This document shows, in pieces, positions 1 through 7,000 of a DNA stretch of 24,659 bases. Under the pieces are notes generated by a model that did not search any database, was not told the origin of the DNA, and saw nothing but the letters and a program-made list of their open reading frames with translations. The stretch is from DATLYB01 sp964502525 (GTDB lineage Bacteria > Bacteroidota > Bacteroidia > Chitinophagales > CAIOSU01), in assembly GCA_964502525.1 (NCBI GenBank), contig CAZCXH010000065.1:1-24659 (forward strand). The letters run 5' to 3'. How positions within the stretch are numbered: the stretch's first letter is position 1; every line of letters starts with the position of its first letter. Position numbers and translations under genes: made by a program.

Positions 1-267
1 GGAGTCCGGAGTCCTTCGGACCGATCACAATTCGTTTTTTACACTTGTTTCGGGAGTAAGGGAATCTTCGAAGGTTACATTTCCGGATTTGAGGATATTT
101 TTCTTCAAACAATTCAGAGTTTCGTTTGATTGTGTCGAGGCTGTCTTCAACTGAAAGAAGAAATTCTTCGCCTAATCCTGTTCTTTTGTCTTCATACCAA
201 TCGTAGGCTTCACCAATGTCTTGGATGGCGAAGTTTGCGAAACTTCAGAGCGCGCGCCATTTGCCAT
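1..267 (-). pseudogene. RelE/ParE-family toxin, frameshifted and C-terminally truncated
   Basis: On the minus strand the segment reads through typical RelE/ParE toxin sequence, including AIQDIGEAYDWYEDKR and, further on, YPQIRKCNLRRFPYS. These toxins are usually mRNA interferases or gyrase poisons held in check by a co-transcribed antitoxin. The most likely start is the ATG at 267 (MANGARSEV...). That frame must shift near 240 to enter the conserved part; adding one T to the TTT run there would restore it, so a one-base loss is the simplest explanation. After FPYS the family normally continues with a beta strand and a conserved tail. Here it runs instead into RNKCKKRIVIG and out of the window, so the C-terminus is lost or replaced. 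The antitoxin remnant lies directly upstream. I am confident of the family and of the damage, but the subfamily (ParE or RelE) is not settled. Confidence 0.7.
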
Positions 268-400
268 TTCTGATTTGGCGTTTTACAGTTTTCCAACTGA
301 CGCCTTCATTGGGATTTTTTTCAAACTCCTTGTTGCGTTCAACTAAGTCCCTTAGTTGTTCGGCTGTAAGAAAATCCTTTTGGGAATGTTGGATAGCTTC
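245..400 (-). pseudogene. antitoxin C-terminal remnant upstream of the RelE/ParE toxin
   Basis: The minus-strand frame ending at the TGA at 245-247 encodes a charged helical tail: EAIQHSQKDFLTAEQLRDL, then KNPNEGVSWKTVKRQIRNGK. This is the style of C-terminus seen in addiction-module antitoxins, which wrap around the partner toxin. Its end overlaps the predicted toxin start by about 20 bases, as in a normal antitoxin-toxin operon. No in-frame Met codon exists in this segment, and upstream the frame runs straight into the palindromic element at 398-543 (reading LAEANGN). The N-terminal DNA-binding half is therefore missing or was displaced by the element. I infer a relic, not a functional antitoxin. 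Confidence 0.5.
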
Positions 401-543
401 ATTGCCGTTGGCTTCAGCCAACGGAGATGAAAAGGACGAGCATGATGGGCTTTAGCCCAACCTTGCCAAAAACAAAAAAATTTGGCTAAAGCCTTGTTCA
501 TTTCTCAATTCTTAAACCGTTGGCTGAAGCCAACGGCAATGAA
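398..543. repeat. 146-bp palindromic element with 27-bp perfect inverted ends (MITE/BIME-like)
   Basis: Positions 398-424 and 517-543 are exact reverse complements (27 bp). Each arm contains its own hairpin, CCGTTGGCTTCAGCCAACGG and its complement. Inside lies a second inverted pair, GGCTTTAGCC (448-457, within GGGCTTTAGCCC) and GGCTAAAGCC (484-493). The element is thus a nested palindrome with four small hairpins. It holds no gene. Such structures resemble the paired REP/BIME elements mobilised by IS200-like (RAYT) transposases, or a MITE, but no transposase is present in the window. No clear target-site duplication is visible. It lies between the 3' end of rocD and the decayed TA locus. Confidence 0.8.
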
Positions 544-596
544 AGGGTTTGATAATCAAACTGATTTAAATGCGTGTTGCTCTGGAATAGAAACTC

Positions 597-1811
597 TCAC
601 TCCCTCACCGTATCCCCGATTATCTCAACACACTCCTCCAACTGCGATTCCGTAATGACCAATGGCGGGGCGAAACGAATCTTATCTCCATGAGTAGGTT
701 TCGCAAGCAAGCCGTTGTCCATCAATTTCAGGCATAAATTCCAAGCTGCGTTGGGCTGGTCTGATTGGATGGTGATGGCGTTCAGCAATCCTTTTCCCCG
801 GATATCTTTTATCACCGGGCTTTCTATTTTCTTCAATTCTTCCCGGAAAATGTTTCCGAGCCTGAAGGCGTTCTCCGCGAGTTTTTCCTCCTTAATCACT
901 TCAAGGGCGGCAATGGCGACACGGGCGGCAAGCGGATTTCCGCCAAACGTGGAGCCATGCTGTCCGGGCTTCAGCAACAGCATCACCTCGTCATCAGCCA
1001 GCACTGCGGAAACCGGCAGGACTCCTCCGCCCAACGCTTTTCCAAGAATCAATAAATCAGGTCTTACGCCTTCGTAATCGCAGCATAGCATCTTTCCCGT
1101 TCTGCCGAGTCCGGTTTGTATTTCATCCGCGATGAAAAGCACGTTGGCGCTTTTGCACAGGTCATAAGCGCTTTTCAGATAACCATCACCGGGAACGAAC
1201 ACTCCTGCTTCTCCCTGGATAGGTTCGGCAATGAACGCGCATACGGTATCATCCTGCAAAGCCTTTTCGAGGGCTGCGGCATTATTGTAAGGAATCACCA
1301 CCAACCCCGGCATGAACGGACCGAAGCTGTTGCGCGAATCAGCATCGGTGGAGGCCGAAATCACGGTGGTGGTTCTGCCGTGGAAATTGTTTTCGCAGAA
1401 AATAATCTTAGCCTGATTTCCGGGAATCCCCTTTTTTTCATAGCCCCACTTGCGGGCGAGTTTGATGGCGCTTTCAACAGCTTCCACGCCCGTATTCATG
1501 GGCAACACACGCTCGTAGCCAAAATATCCGCAGATGTATTTCTCAAATTCACCCAGCGCGTCATTGTGAAAAGCTCGTGAGGTGAGCGTGAGCGTGTCCG
1601 CCTGTTCATGCAGCGCCTTCAGGATTTTGGGATGGCAATGTCCCTGGCTGACGGCTGAATAGGCGGAGAGAAAATCATAGTATTTCTTCCCATCCGTATC
1701 CCACACATAAACGCCTTTCCCTTTTTTCAGCACCACCGGCAGGGGATGGTAGTTGTGCGCGCCATAGCGTTCTTCCAACTCCATAGCTAATGATGATGTG
1801 ATGGTTTCCAT
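597..1811 (-). CDS. rocD: ornithine aminotransferase
   Basis: This is a class-III, PLP-dependent aminotransferase that moves the delta-amino group of ornithine to 2-oxoglutarate, giving glutamate-5-semialdehyde. It links arginine/ornithine breakdown to proline and glutamate in the cytoplasm. Visible family landmarks are the N-terminal RYGAHNYHPLPVVL, FLSAYSAVSQGHCHP, MNTGVEAVESAIKLARKWGY, the FHGRTTT loop, FIAEPIQGEAGV, FIADEIQTGLGRTG, and the PLP-binding lysine K258 in LILGKALGGG. The length of 404 residues is normal. I start it at METITSSLAM (ATG at 1811), because the 34 residues available further upstream are not homologous-looking and the conserved protein begins just after this Met. It stands alone on its strand, diverging from the hypothetical gene at 2002. 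The assignment over other class-III aminotransferases rests on the RYGAHNYHPLPVV and SAYSAVSQGHCHP signatures. Confidence 0.95.
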   Translation of the reverse strand: METITSSLAMELEERYGAHNYHPLPVVLKKGKGVYVWDTDGKKYYDFLSAYSAVSQGHCHPKILKALHEQADTLTLTSRAFHNDALGEFEKYICGYFGYERVLPMNTGVEAVESAIKLARKWGYEKKGIPGNQAKIIFCENNFHGRTTTVISASTDADSRNSFGPFMPGLVVIPYNNAAALEKALQDDTVCAFIAEPIQGEAGVFVPGDGYLKSAYDLCKSANVLFIADEIQTGLGRTGKMLCCDYEGVRPDLLILGKALGGGVLPVSAVLADDEVMLLLKPGQHGSTFGGNPLAARVAIAALEVIKEEKLAENAFRLGNIFREELKKIESPVIKDIRGKGLLNAITIQSDQPNAAWNLCLKLMDNGLLAKPTHGDKIRFAPPLVITESQLEECVEIIGDTVRE

Positions 1812-1828
1812 GATGAAAGTTTTGTTTT

Positions 1829-1836
1829 TAAAGATA
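1829..1836 (-). promoter_or_regulatory. possible -7 promoter element for rocD
   Basis: On the minus strand this reads TATCTTTA, one base away from the Bacteroidota -7 consensus TAnnTTTG. It sits 17 bases before the chosen ATG, which would give a very short leader. No convincing -33 TTTG was found at the usual distance, so this is tentative. Confidence 0.3.
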
Positions 1837-2001
1837 AGAATTTCCATAGGTAAACAGATTTCTGAACATGTCCCGAATAGGTGCTCTGTATGTTGCACCT
1901 TGTGGTTCGTCATTCAATTGGAGCCTCTGCGGTAATCTCGAACCTTCACGCTGTCAAAATAAAATGGATTTTGATTTCCGGATTTTGGAATTTTAATCCT
2001 G

Positions 2002-2574
2002 ATGCATCAAATCGAACCCTATTATAACTGGCGGGATTATTACGTTGCATCCGAGGATGAGCGATCACCTTTCTTCGGACGCGAGTATGATGAGATGGCT
2101 TACCGCAACCAGATTTACAATTACTGTATTCATCCGCAGTGGGATGACATCGGCTCGAACACCCTTTATCTGAAAGTATTATATGCCGACTATGCCAGCC
2201 AATTCGCCATTATCGAATTCATTGGCGAGTGGAACGACTGCATCAATAATGACATCATGTATGTTAAGCGCCAGATCATTGACAGCATGGTGAAAAACGG
2301 CATCTGCAAATTCATCCTGCTTGGGGAGAACGTATTAAACTTTCATTGCTCAGACGACAGCTATTACGAAGAGTGGTATGACGATATCAAAGAAGAAGGC
2401 GGCTGGATCGCTGCCATCAACTTCCGCGACCATGTGCTGGGCGAGATGCGCCAGGGCAAGCTGCACTATTACATCAACTTCGGCAACGGGATGAACAAGC
2501 TTCTGTGGCGCAAGCTGCAGCCGCTCGCTTTGGTAAACGTTATTGAAGACATGATTGTGAAAGCGCTGCGCTGA
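2002..2574 (+). CDS. conserved-type hypothetical protein, 190 aa
   Basis: I do not recognise the family. The protein is acidic and aromatic-rich (MHQIEPYYNWRDYY at the start), with no signal peptide or membrane segment, so it is probably cytoplasmic. The middle alternates hydrophobic strands and helices (FAIIEFIGEWND, CKFILLGENVLNF, GWIAAINFRDHVLGEM), which suggests a compact alpha/beta fold. The end is helical (LWRKLQPLALVNVIEDMIVKALR). The codon pattern and lack of interruption argue that it is a real gene. It diverges from rocD with a 190-bp gap, so the two may share a regulatory region. Its stop codon overlaps the first base of the 8-bp repeat cluster at 2574. No function is proposed. Confidence 0.75.
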   Translation: MHQIEPYYNWRDYYVASEDERSPFFGREYDEMAYRNQIYNYCIHPQWDDIGSNTLYLKVLYADYASQFAIIEFIGEWNDCINNDIMYVKRQIIDSMVKNGICKFILLGENVLNFHCSDDSYYEEWYDDIKEEGGWIAAINFRDHVLGEMRQGKLHYYINFGNGMNKLLWRKLQPLALVNVIEDMIVKALR

Positions 2575-2625
2575 TTCGATAATTCGATGACTGAATGAAA
2601 TCACCGAATCACCGAATTATCGAAT
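2574..2625. repeat. 8-bp iterated repeat (ATTCGRTR) in inverted arrangement
   Basis: Two forward units (ATTCGATA, ATTCGATG; 2574-2589) are followed by a 12-base spacer and three reverse units (CACCGAAT, CACCGAAT, TATCGAAT; 2602-2625). The outer 14 bases pair perfectly (GATTCGATAATTCG from 2573 with CGAATTATCGAATC to 2626). The structure follows directly on a stop codon. There is no U-run, so it is not a canonical terminator. The same unit recurs as five direct copies at 12285-12324. Confidence 0.8.
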
Positions 2626-2752
2626 CTGCTCCTTATGGATTTTCAAATCAGGAAGTTTACAACGATATTGATAGCGTTTTAGATGGGATACGAAGTAATT
2701 TCACCACTCCAATTCCTCCCCAAAGGAAGGGAGCTAAAAACAGTCTTAACCG

Positions 2753-3577
2753 ATGCCGACTTACTCTTCCGAACAAACAAAAAATCTTCCCTCTCAAACT
2801 TTTCTCTACCTGATAGTCGAAGAGAATGACCATGTACTCAATATCACGCTGAATCGGCCGGAGAAAAAAAATGCGATGAACCCGGTGATGATGAACGAGA
2901 TTGTGTACGCGCTGAACTATGCGCATTACAACAATGACGTGTGGGCGGTGGTGATTAGAGCAAATGGCGATGTGTTTTGCGCGGGCGCTGATTTGAAAGC
3001 GTTTGCCGGAGCAACTGATGAAAAGAAATCAACGATTCCCGAACCGCCAACGCAGGTTGCGCTGGGCGATGCGTTCGCACATTTGCACAAACCCTGCATT
3101 GCCCGCGTACATGGCAATGTGTTTGCAGGCGCGCATCTCATCGTGTGCGGATGCACGCATGTGATTGTTTCAAAGAACGTTCAATTCAGTTTACCGGAAG
3201 TGAAAAGAGGTATCTGGCCCATGCAAGTAATGGCAAGCCTTGCTCCGGTTATGTCAGCAAGGCAACTGTTGGATTATTGCATGAGAGCAAAATCACTTTC
3301 GGCAGATGAAGCGTTGAAATTCGGACTGGCAACACAAGTGGTTGGACATGCAGTTTTGGATAATGCGGTAAATGCGCTCGTTGAAGAAATCAAAACACTT
3401 TCGCCATCCGCCATCCGCCTTGGCTTGAAAGCGTGGGATGAATTGAAAAGCGTAGGAACATCAAAACAACACCAATTCCTCCTCGGCATGTTGCAACAAG
3501 TTTTACAAACCGAAGATGCTGCCGAAGGCTTGCAGGCGTTTGCTGAGAAAAGAAAGCCGGTGTGGAAGGGAAAGTAA
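2753..3577 (+). CDS. enoyl-CoA hydratase/isomerase (crotonase) family protein
   Basis: This is a crotonase-fold enzyme acting on an acyl-CoA thioester. Visible features are ITLNRPEKKNAMNPVM (CoA-binding start), the oxyanion-hole segment VFCAGADLKAFAG, the second segment HGNVFAGAHLIVCG, and the catalytic-region FSLPEVKRGIWP with E149. The position of the first catalytic Glu of true hydratases is not Glu here (A127/H128), as also happens in methylglutaconyl-CoA hydratase-type and isomerase-type members. The substrate is therefore uncertain. The length of 274 is normal, with about 20 extra residues ahead of the conserved start YLIVEENDHVLNITLNRP; no internal Met offers a better start. It heads a tight four-gene run, the next start being only 10 bases after its stop. 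Leucine or fatty-acid catabolism is possible but is inference. Confidence 0.88.
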   Translation: MPTYSSEQTKNLPSQTFLYLIVEENDHVLNITLNRPEKKNAMNPVMMNEIVYALNYAHYNNDVWAVVIRANGDVFCAGADLKAFAGATDEKKSTIPEPPTQVALGDAFAHLHKPCIARVHGNVFAGAHLIVCGCTHVIVSKNVQFSLPEVKRGIWPMQVMASLAPVMSARQLLDYCMRAKSLSADEALKFGLATQVVGHAVLDNAVNALVEEIKTLSPSAIRLGLKAWDELKSVGTSKQHQFLLGMLQQVLQTEDAAEGLQAFAEKRKPVWKGK

Positions 3578-3587
3578 TCTTTAGAAG

Positions 3588-4406
3588 GTGGAGTTGGAAA
3601 TCGGTTTAATCGCAATTCTCGCTGCAATATTTTACATTTTCTACACAATCTTCTGGCATTGGAAGGTGGAGCCTCGCATCGAAGGCTTTTTAGAGTGGTG
3701 GCATGGAATTTTTCCCGTAAGAAGCGACCCTTCAATAATGCGAATAATCGCTTCTCATTTCAGCTACTACCAAAAACTTGATAACGAAAACAAGAAGCGG
3801 TTTGAAACAAGGCTGGCGCTCTTTCTGAAAAGCAAGCTTTTCATCCCCATGGATGGACTTGCGCTTAACAATCACATAAAAGCTCTGATTGGTGCAAGCG
3901 CTATTCAACTGACTTTCGGGCTTCGCTACTATCGCCTGCGCTATTTTCACAGGATCTGCGTTTATCCTGATGTTTACCATTACAGGGGCTTCAGGATGAA
4001 ATTAAGAGGGCATGTTTCCAGCCGCGGATTGATTCACCTTTCCTGGCGCCACTTTGAGAAAGGGTATCTTTTTCCGGAGGATGGCGTAAACCTCGGACTG
4101 CACGAGATGGCGCATGCGTTGAAGTTGCATGCGATCGAGGAAGAAATGGATGATGAATTTTATGAAAATATGGAAGCATTGAAGAAATATGCTCACAATG
4201 GAGGGCATCAAATTGCTTCTGTTCCCGTAATGGTTTCTGAAAGAGGTGATGCTGATGAGTTATGGGCGGTGGCGGTGGAGCGTTTTTTTGAAACTCCACT
4301 GAAGTTCAGGGAAGAATTACCTCATTTATTCGATTCGATAAAGAGAACATTAAATCAGGACCCGCTGAACGCCAGCGATCCGGTTATTGACAAAAAAAGG
4401 GCTTGA
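3588..4406 (+). CDS. M90 (MtfA-like) zinc-dependent peptidase with N-terminal membrane anchor
   Basis: The protein starts with a single hydrophobic segment (residues 5-22, IGLIAILAAIFYIFYTIF) followed by a soluble domain. This holds the zinc-peptidase motif HEMAH (H172, E173, H176) and a downstream E231 in WAVAVERFFETP. HExxH plus a distant Glu in a V/A-x-E-x-FFE context is the ligand set of the MtfA/M90 family, which in enterobacteria acts as an aminopeptidase regulated through the Mlc repressor. Here the membrane anchor, 272-residue length and neighbours are different, so the substrate is unknown. The start is GTG at 3588; an alternative TTG lies at 3594. It sits 10 bases after the crotonase and 36 bases before the VWA gene, suggesting co-transcription. 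Confidence 0.85.
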   Translation: MELEIGLIAILAAIFYIFYTIFWHWKVEPRIEGFLEWWHGIFPVRSDPSIMRIIASHFSYYQKLDNENKKRFETRLALFLKSKLFIPMDGLALNNHIKALIGASAIQLTFGLRYYRLRYFHRICVYPDVYHYRGFRMKLRGHVSSRGLIHLSWRHFEKGYLFPEDGVNLGLHEMAHALKLHAIEEEMDDEFYENMEALKKYAHNGGHQIASVPVMVSERGDADELWAVAVERFFETPLKFREELPHLFDSIKRTLNQDPLNASDPVIDKKRA

Positions 4407-4442
4407 TGTTTGATCGAACAGAATGAACGCAAAAAGAGAAGC

Positions 4443-5597
4443 ATGAAAAAATTGATGACTATCATTTTCCTCGCAGCTTGCCTTAACGTTTTTTCTCAAA
4501 AGCAAGGAATCAGGTTCGAGCATGAAATTTACGATTATGGTCAAGTGACACAATGGAACAATCCGCCAGCAGCGTTCAAGTTCACCAACACCAGCCCGAA
4601 GGAGGTAATGTTTCTGCCAACCTTCAAGCGAAACGATATTTTTGCCGGGCTGCCGCAGGGAAAAATCAAACCTGGAGAGAGTGATACGGTTTTCATTTAT
4701 TATTTCACCTCTGAAACAGGGGAGTTTCAGAAAAGCCTGGACCTATATACAGGCGAGAGTAATATGCCGATAAAACTTACTGTTAAGGGTAATATTCTGT
4801 CGCTTGATCCCAATGCTTACATGTCGTGCCCGGGGTTTGCTCCGAAATTGGACAGGGTTGACGAGTTGGCGCTTGTTCTTGATTCAGTGTCACCTCAGCC
4901 ACGAAAGACTACTGCTCAAAAAACGGAAGATGTGAAAGCGGAAGATGTGATTGCTTTGGAAAAAGCGGAAGCGAAGGAGTTGCCGGCAAGAACCATCATG
5001 GCGGCAAATGATGCGCTTCCGTTGAGCCAATATGTTCCCAATAACATCGTGTTTCTTATTGATGTTTCGTCATCCATGAAGAAACCGGACAAGCTTCCCC
5101 TTCTTAAAACGTCAATGAAAAACCTTGCGAAGGTTCTCAGGGGTGTTGACTACATATCGGTTGTAACTTATTCTACAAAAGCAACCGTGTTGCTTACTCC
5201 AACCGTTGCAACCAACAAAGGGAAAATCGTTTCAATGATTGATACGCTCACGGCAAGCGGAATGACCAATGGCGTGAAAGGATTGCAGACGGCTTATGAT
5301 GTTGCGGAGCAGAACCTGATTCCGGGCGGCAACAACCAAATTATCATTGCCACTGACGGTGTTTTCAATGGCCCGAATTATTCTGAAAGCGATTTATACA
5401 CGCTGGTTAAACAAAAAGCTAAGGATGGCGTGATATTGTCGGTAGTTGGTTTTGGGCAGGATGAAGATGCATTGAAGATGATGCGCAAAATGGCGGAAAA
5501 AGGTTCCGGAAGTTTCATTCAGATTCCTGACGCTCAGGCAGCCAATAAAATTTTGATTGAAGAAATCAAATTGCAATCTGCGATAATCAGGAACTAA
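4443..5597 (+). CDS. exported DUF1573-like / von Willebrand factor A domain protein
   Basis: A signal peptide (MKKLMTIIFLAACLNVFSQ) is followed by an Ig-like DUF1573-type domain at roughly residues 20-125 (FEHEIYDYGQVTQW, FKFTNTSPKEV, KIKPGESDTVFIYY). A charged linker runs from about 150 to 195, and a VWA domain fills about 200-380. The VWA metal site is visible as D207-x-S209-x-S211 in FLIDVSSSMK, with D305 in IIIATDGVF. VWA domains bind protein ligands through a divalent metal, so this is probably a periplasmic or surface adaptor. I chose ATG 4443 because it gives a clean signal peptide; an upstream TTG at 4410 would bury it. It follows the membrane peptidase by 36 bases and precedes the DUF1295 gene by 19. 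DUF1573 naming is by resemblance of strand pattern. Confidence 0.85.
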   Translation: MKKLMTIIFLAACLNVFSQKQGIRFEHEIYDYGQVTQWNNPPAAFKFTNTSPKEVMFLPTFKRNDIFAGLPQGKIKPGESDTVFIYYFTSETGEFQKSLDLYTGESNMPIKLTVKGNILSLDPNAYMSCPGFAPKLDRVDELALVLDSVSPQPRKTTAQKTEDVKAEDVIALEKAEAKELPARTIMAANDALPLSQYVPNNIVFLIDVSSSMKKPDKLPLLKTSMKNLAKVLRGVDYISVVTYSTKATVLLTPTVATNKGKIVSMIDTLTASGMTNGVKGLQTAYDVAEQNLIPGGNNQIIIATDGVFNGPNYSESDLYTLVKQKAKDGVILSVVGFGQDEDALKMMRKMAEKGSGSFIQIPDAQAANKILIEEIKLQSAIIRN

Positions 5598-5616
5598 ATT
5601 CGCGTTCCTAAACGCG

Positions 5617-6375
5617 ATGACCGTCCCGGATTTCAAAATCCTTGTTTACGCCTGGATAATTCTTTCGCTTGTCATCTTCATGTTGTTGTTCAAGCTCACA
5701 GCGCCTTACGGACGGCACATGAGAAAAGGGTGGGGACCTTCCATCAATAATGCGCTCGGTTGGGTAATCATGGAGATCGCTTCTCCCGTTGCTTTCACAT
5801 ATTTTTTTTTACAAGGCGGTGAAAAGGGTACAGTGAACTGGGTTTTTTTCGGATTGTGGATGGCGCACTATCTCAACCGCAGCATCATTTTCCCGTTGCG
5901 GATTCCTGATAAGTCAAAGCGGATGCCGCTGATGATCTGCATTTCAGCAGTTTTTTTCAACGTGATGAATGGATTTTTTAATGGATACTATCTCGGAGTA
6001 TTCAAGCTAAATTACGAAATGGCATGGCTTGCCGACTGGAGGTTCATCATCGGCATATTACTTTTCATCATAGGTTTTCTCATCAATTTCACTTCCGACA
6101 ATGTTCTCTTCAATCTTCGAAAGGGAACTGCAAAAGGCGAATACAAAATCCCTGAAGGCGGCTGGTTCAAATGGATTTCATCACCGAACTATTTGGGCGA
6201 GATCATCGAATGGTTTGGCTGGGCGATGGCAACATGGTCGCTTGCGGGGCTGTCGTTTGCCCTGTGGACAGCAGCCAACCTGATTCCCAGGGCGCTCTCT
6301 CATCATAAATGGTATAAAGCTCAATTCAGCAATTATCCTCCTTACAGGAAATCACTCATCCCAGGAGTTTTTTGA
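5617..6375 (+). CDS. DUF1295 / steroid 5-alpha-reductase-like integral membrane protein
   Basis: The 252-residue protein has about six hydrophobic segments and ends with the family signature in order: EGGWFKWISSPNYLGEIIEW, then FGWAMATWSLAGLSFALWTAANLIPRA, then HHKWYKAQFSNYPPYRKSLIPG. This tail is characteristic of the steroid 5-alpha-reductase C-terminal fold, which uses NADPH to reduce enone double bonds in lipids; related folds are isoprenylcysteine methyltransferases. In bacteria the substrate of DUF1295 members is generally unknown. It is the last gene of the four-gene run, 19 bases after the VWA gene, and is followed by a 195-bp gap. Confidence 0.88.
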   Translation: MTVPDFKILVYAWIILSLVIFMLLFKLTAPYGRHMRKGWGPSINNALGWVIMEIASPVAFTYFFLQGGEKGTVNWVFFGLWMAHYLNRSIIFPLRIPDKSKRMPLMICISAVFFNVMNGFFNGYYLGVFKLNYEMAWLADWRFIIGILLFIIGFLINFTSDNVLFNLRKGTAKGEYKIPEGGWFKWISSPNYLGEIIEWFGWAMATWSLAGLSFALWTAANLIPRALSHHKWYKAQFSNYPPYRKSLIPGVF

Positions 6376-6404
6376 AACGGCTCGTTTTCATTTTTAAAAC
6401 TACA

Positions 6405-6548
6405 TTACGTTAAGTATTTAAGTACTCTTTAAAATACAGCAGTTGAATGATCTGTGCATATCCTTCCTGACATCACTACGTAATACATCGTAGTTTTCCA
6501 TCCGGAGTTGAGGGAACGTAAACCAAACATTGTTACGTGAATTTACGT
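6405..6548. promoter_or_regulatory. cluster of five TTACGT sites upstream of the rhodanese gene
   Basis: The 195-bp gap holds TTACGT five times on either strand: 6405-6410 (+), 6478-6483 (-), 6516-6521 (-), 6533-6538 (+) and 6543-6548 (+). Two of them form TTACGTGAATTTACGTAC just 23 bases before the ATG at 6571. ACTACG (6475-6480) and CGTAGT (6489-6494) form a separate perfect 6-bp inverted repeat. About 0.1 copies would be expected by chance. The pattern suggests operator sites for a regulator of the rhodanese-rpe-receptor genes; which regulator is unknown. Confidence 0.45.
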
Positions 6549-6570
6549 ACACAACATAAAACTCAACCAA

Positions 6571-6954
6571 ATGCCGCTCATTTCAATGCAAACAGCAACA
6601 CAAACTGCACATTCCCTTTTCTCTATTTTTTCTAAAGAGATAAAAAGCCTCTCTTACAGCGAATTCAAGCTGAAGCTTCGCAATTCGAAGAGGCCGAAGC
6701 TGATTGACCTCAGCAGCGAGGAAGAGTACAAGGAATTGCATATCCCCGGTTCCGTTAACTATGACAACGAAAGCCCGGAGTTTACACGGGTGCTTGCATT
6801 CCTCGACAGGAGCCGCCCTTATTTCATTTATTGCCGGAATGGCGAACGCAGTGAAACCGTCATGAGATTGATGGAGGAAATGGGCTTCAGACGCGTTTAT
6901 GCGCTGATGTCCGGTTTGCCGGCATGGAGCGGAACTCTTGAGCGGTCTTACTAA
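6571..6954 (+). CDS. single-domain rhodanese-like sulfurtransferase
   Basis: The protein is 127 residues with one rhodanese domain: a first helix (SYSEFKLKLRN), the strand LIDLSSEEEYKELHIPGSVNY, and the active-site loop YFIYCRNGERS with catalytic C88. It ends in the conserved GFRRVYALMSGLPAWSG. Such proteins carry a persulfide sulfur on the cysteine and pass it to acceptors in thiosulfate or cysteine sulfur metabolism. The loop CRNGERS is intact, so it should be active. There is no signal peptide, although the first 25 residues are not part of the domain. The promoter region upstream carries the TTACGT cluster. The downstream rpe gene begins 46 bases after its stop. Confidence 0.92.
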   Translation: MPLISMQTATQTAHSLFSIFSKEIKSLSYSEFKLKLRNSKRPKLIDLSSEEEYKELHIPGSVNYDNESPEFTRVLAFLDRSRPYFIYCRNGERSETVMRLMEEMGFRRVYALMSGLPAWSGTLERSY

Positions 6955-7000
6955 GCCGATCCATTTCAATTCGTTTTTTTAATATCCTTAATTTAGCCGC

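Noticed and set aside
1..19. GGAGTCC repeated twice with a small GTCC-TTC-GGAC hairpin at the window edge
   Set aside because: It is cut by the window boundary, so its extent and nature cannot be judged.
216..455. Plus-strand open frame of 79 codons
   Set aside because: It runs antisense to the recognisable antitoxin remnant and into the palindromic element; its residues show no family-like pattern.
1116..1580. 154-codon plus-strand open frame inside rocD
   Set aside because: It is a shadow of the well-supported aminotransferase on the minus strand.
2705..2730. Short hairpin (CTCCC ... GGGAG) in the gap before the crotonase gene
   Set aside because: The stem is only five bases and there is no T-run. 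It resembles common intergenic repeats but is too short to call.
3274..3735. 153-codon minus-strand open frame over the crotonase and peptidase genes
   Set aside because: It is antisense to two genes with clear motifs and has no coherent domain pattern of its own.
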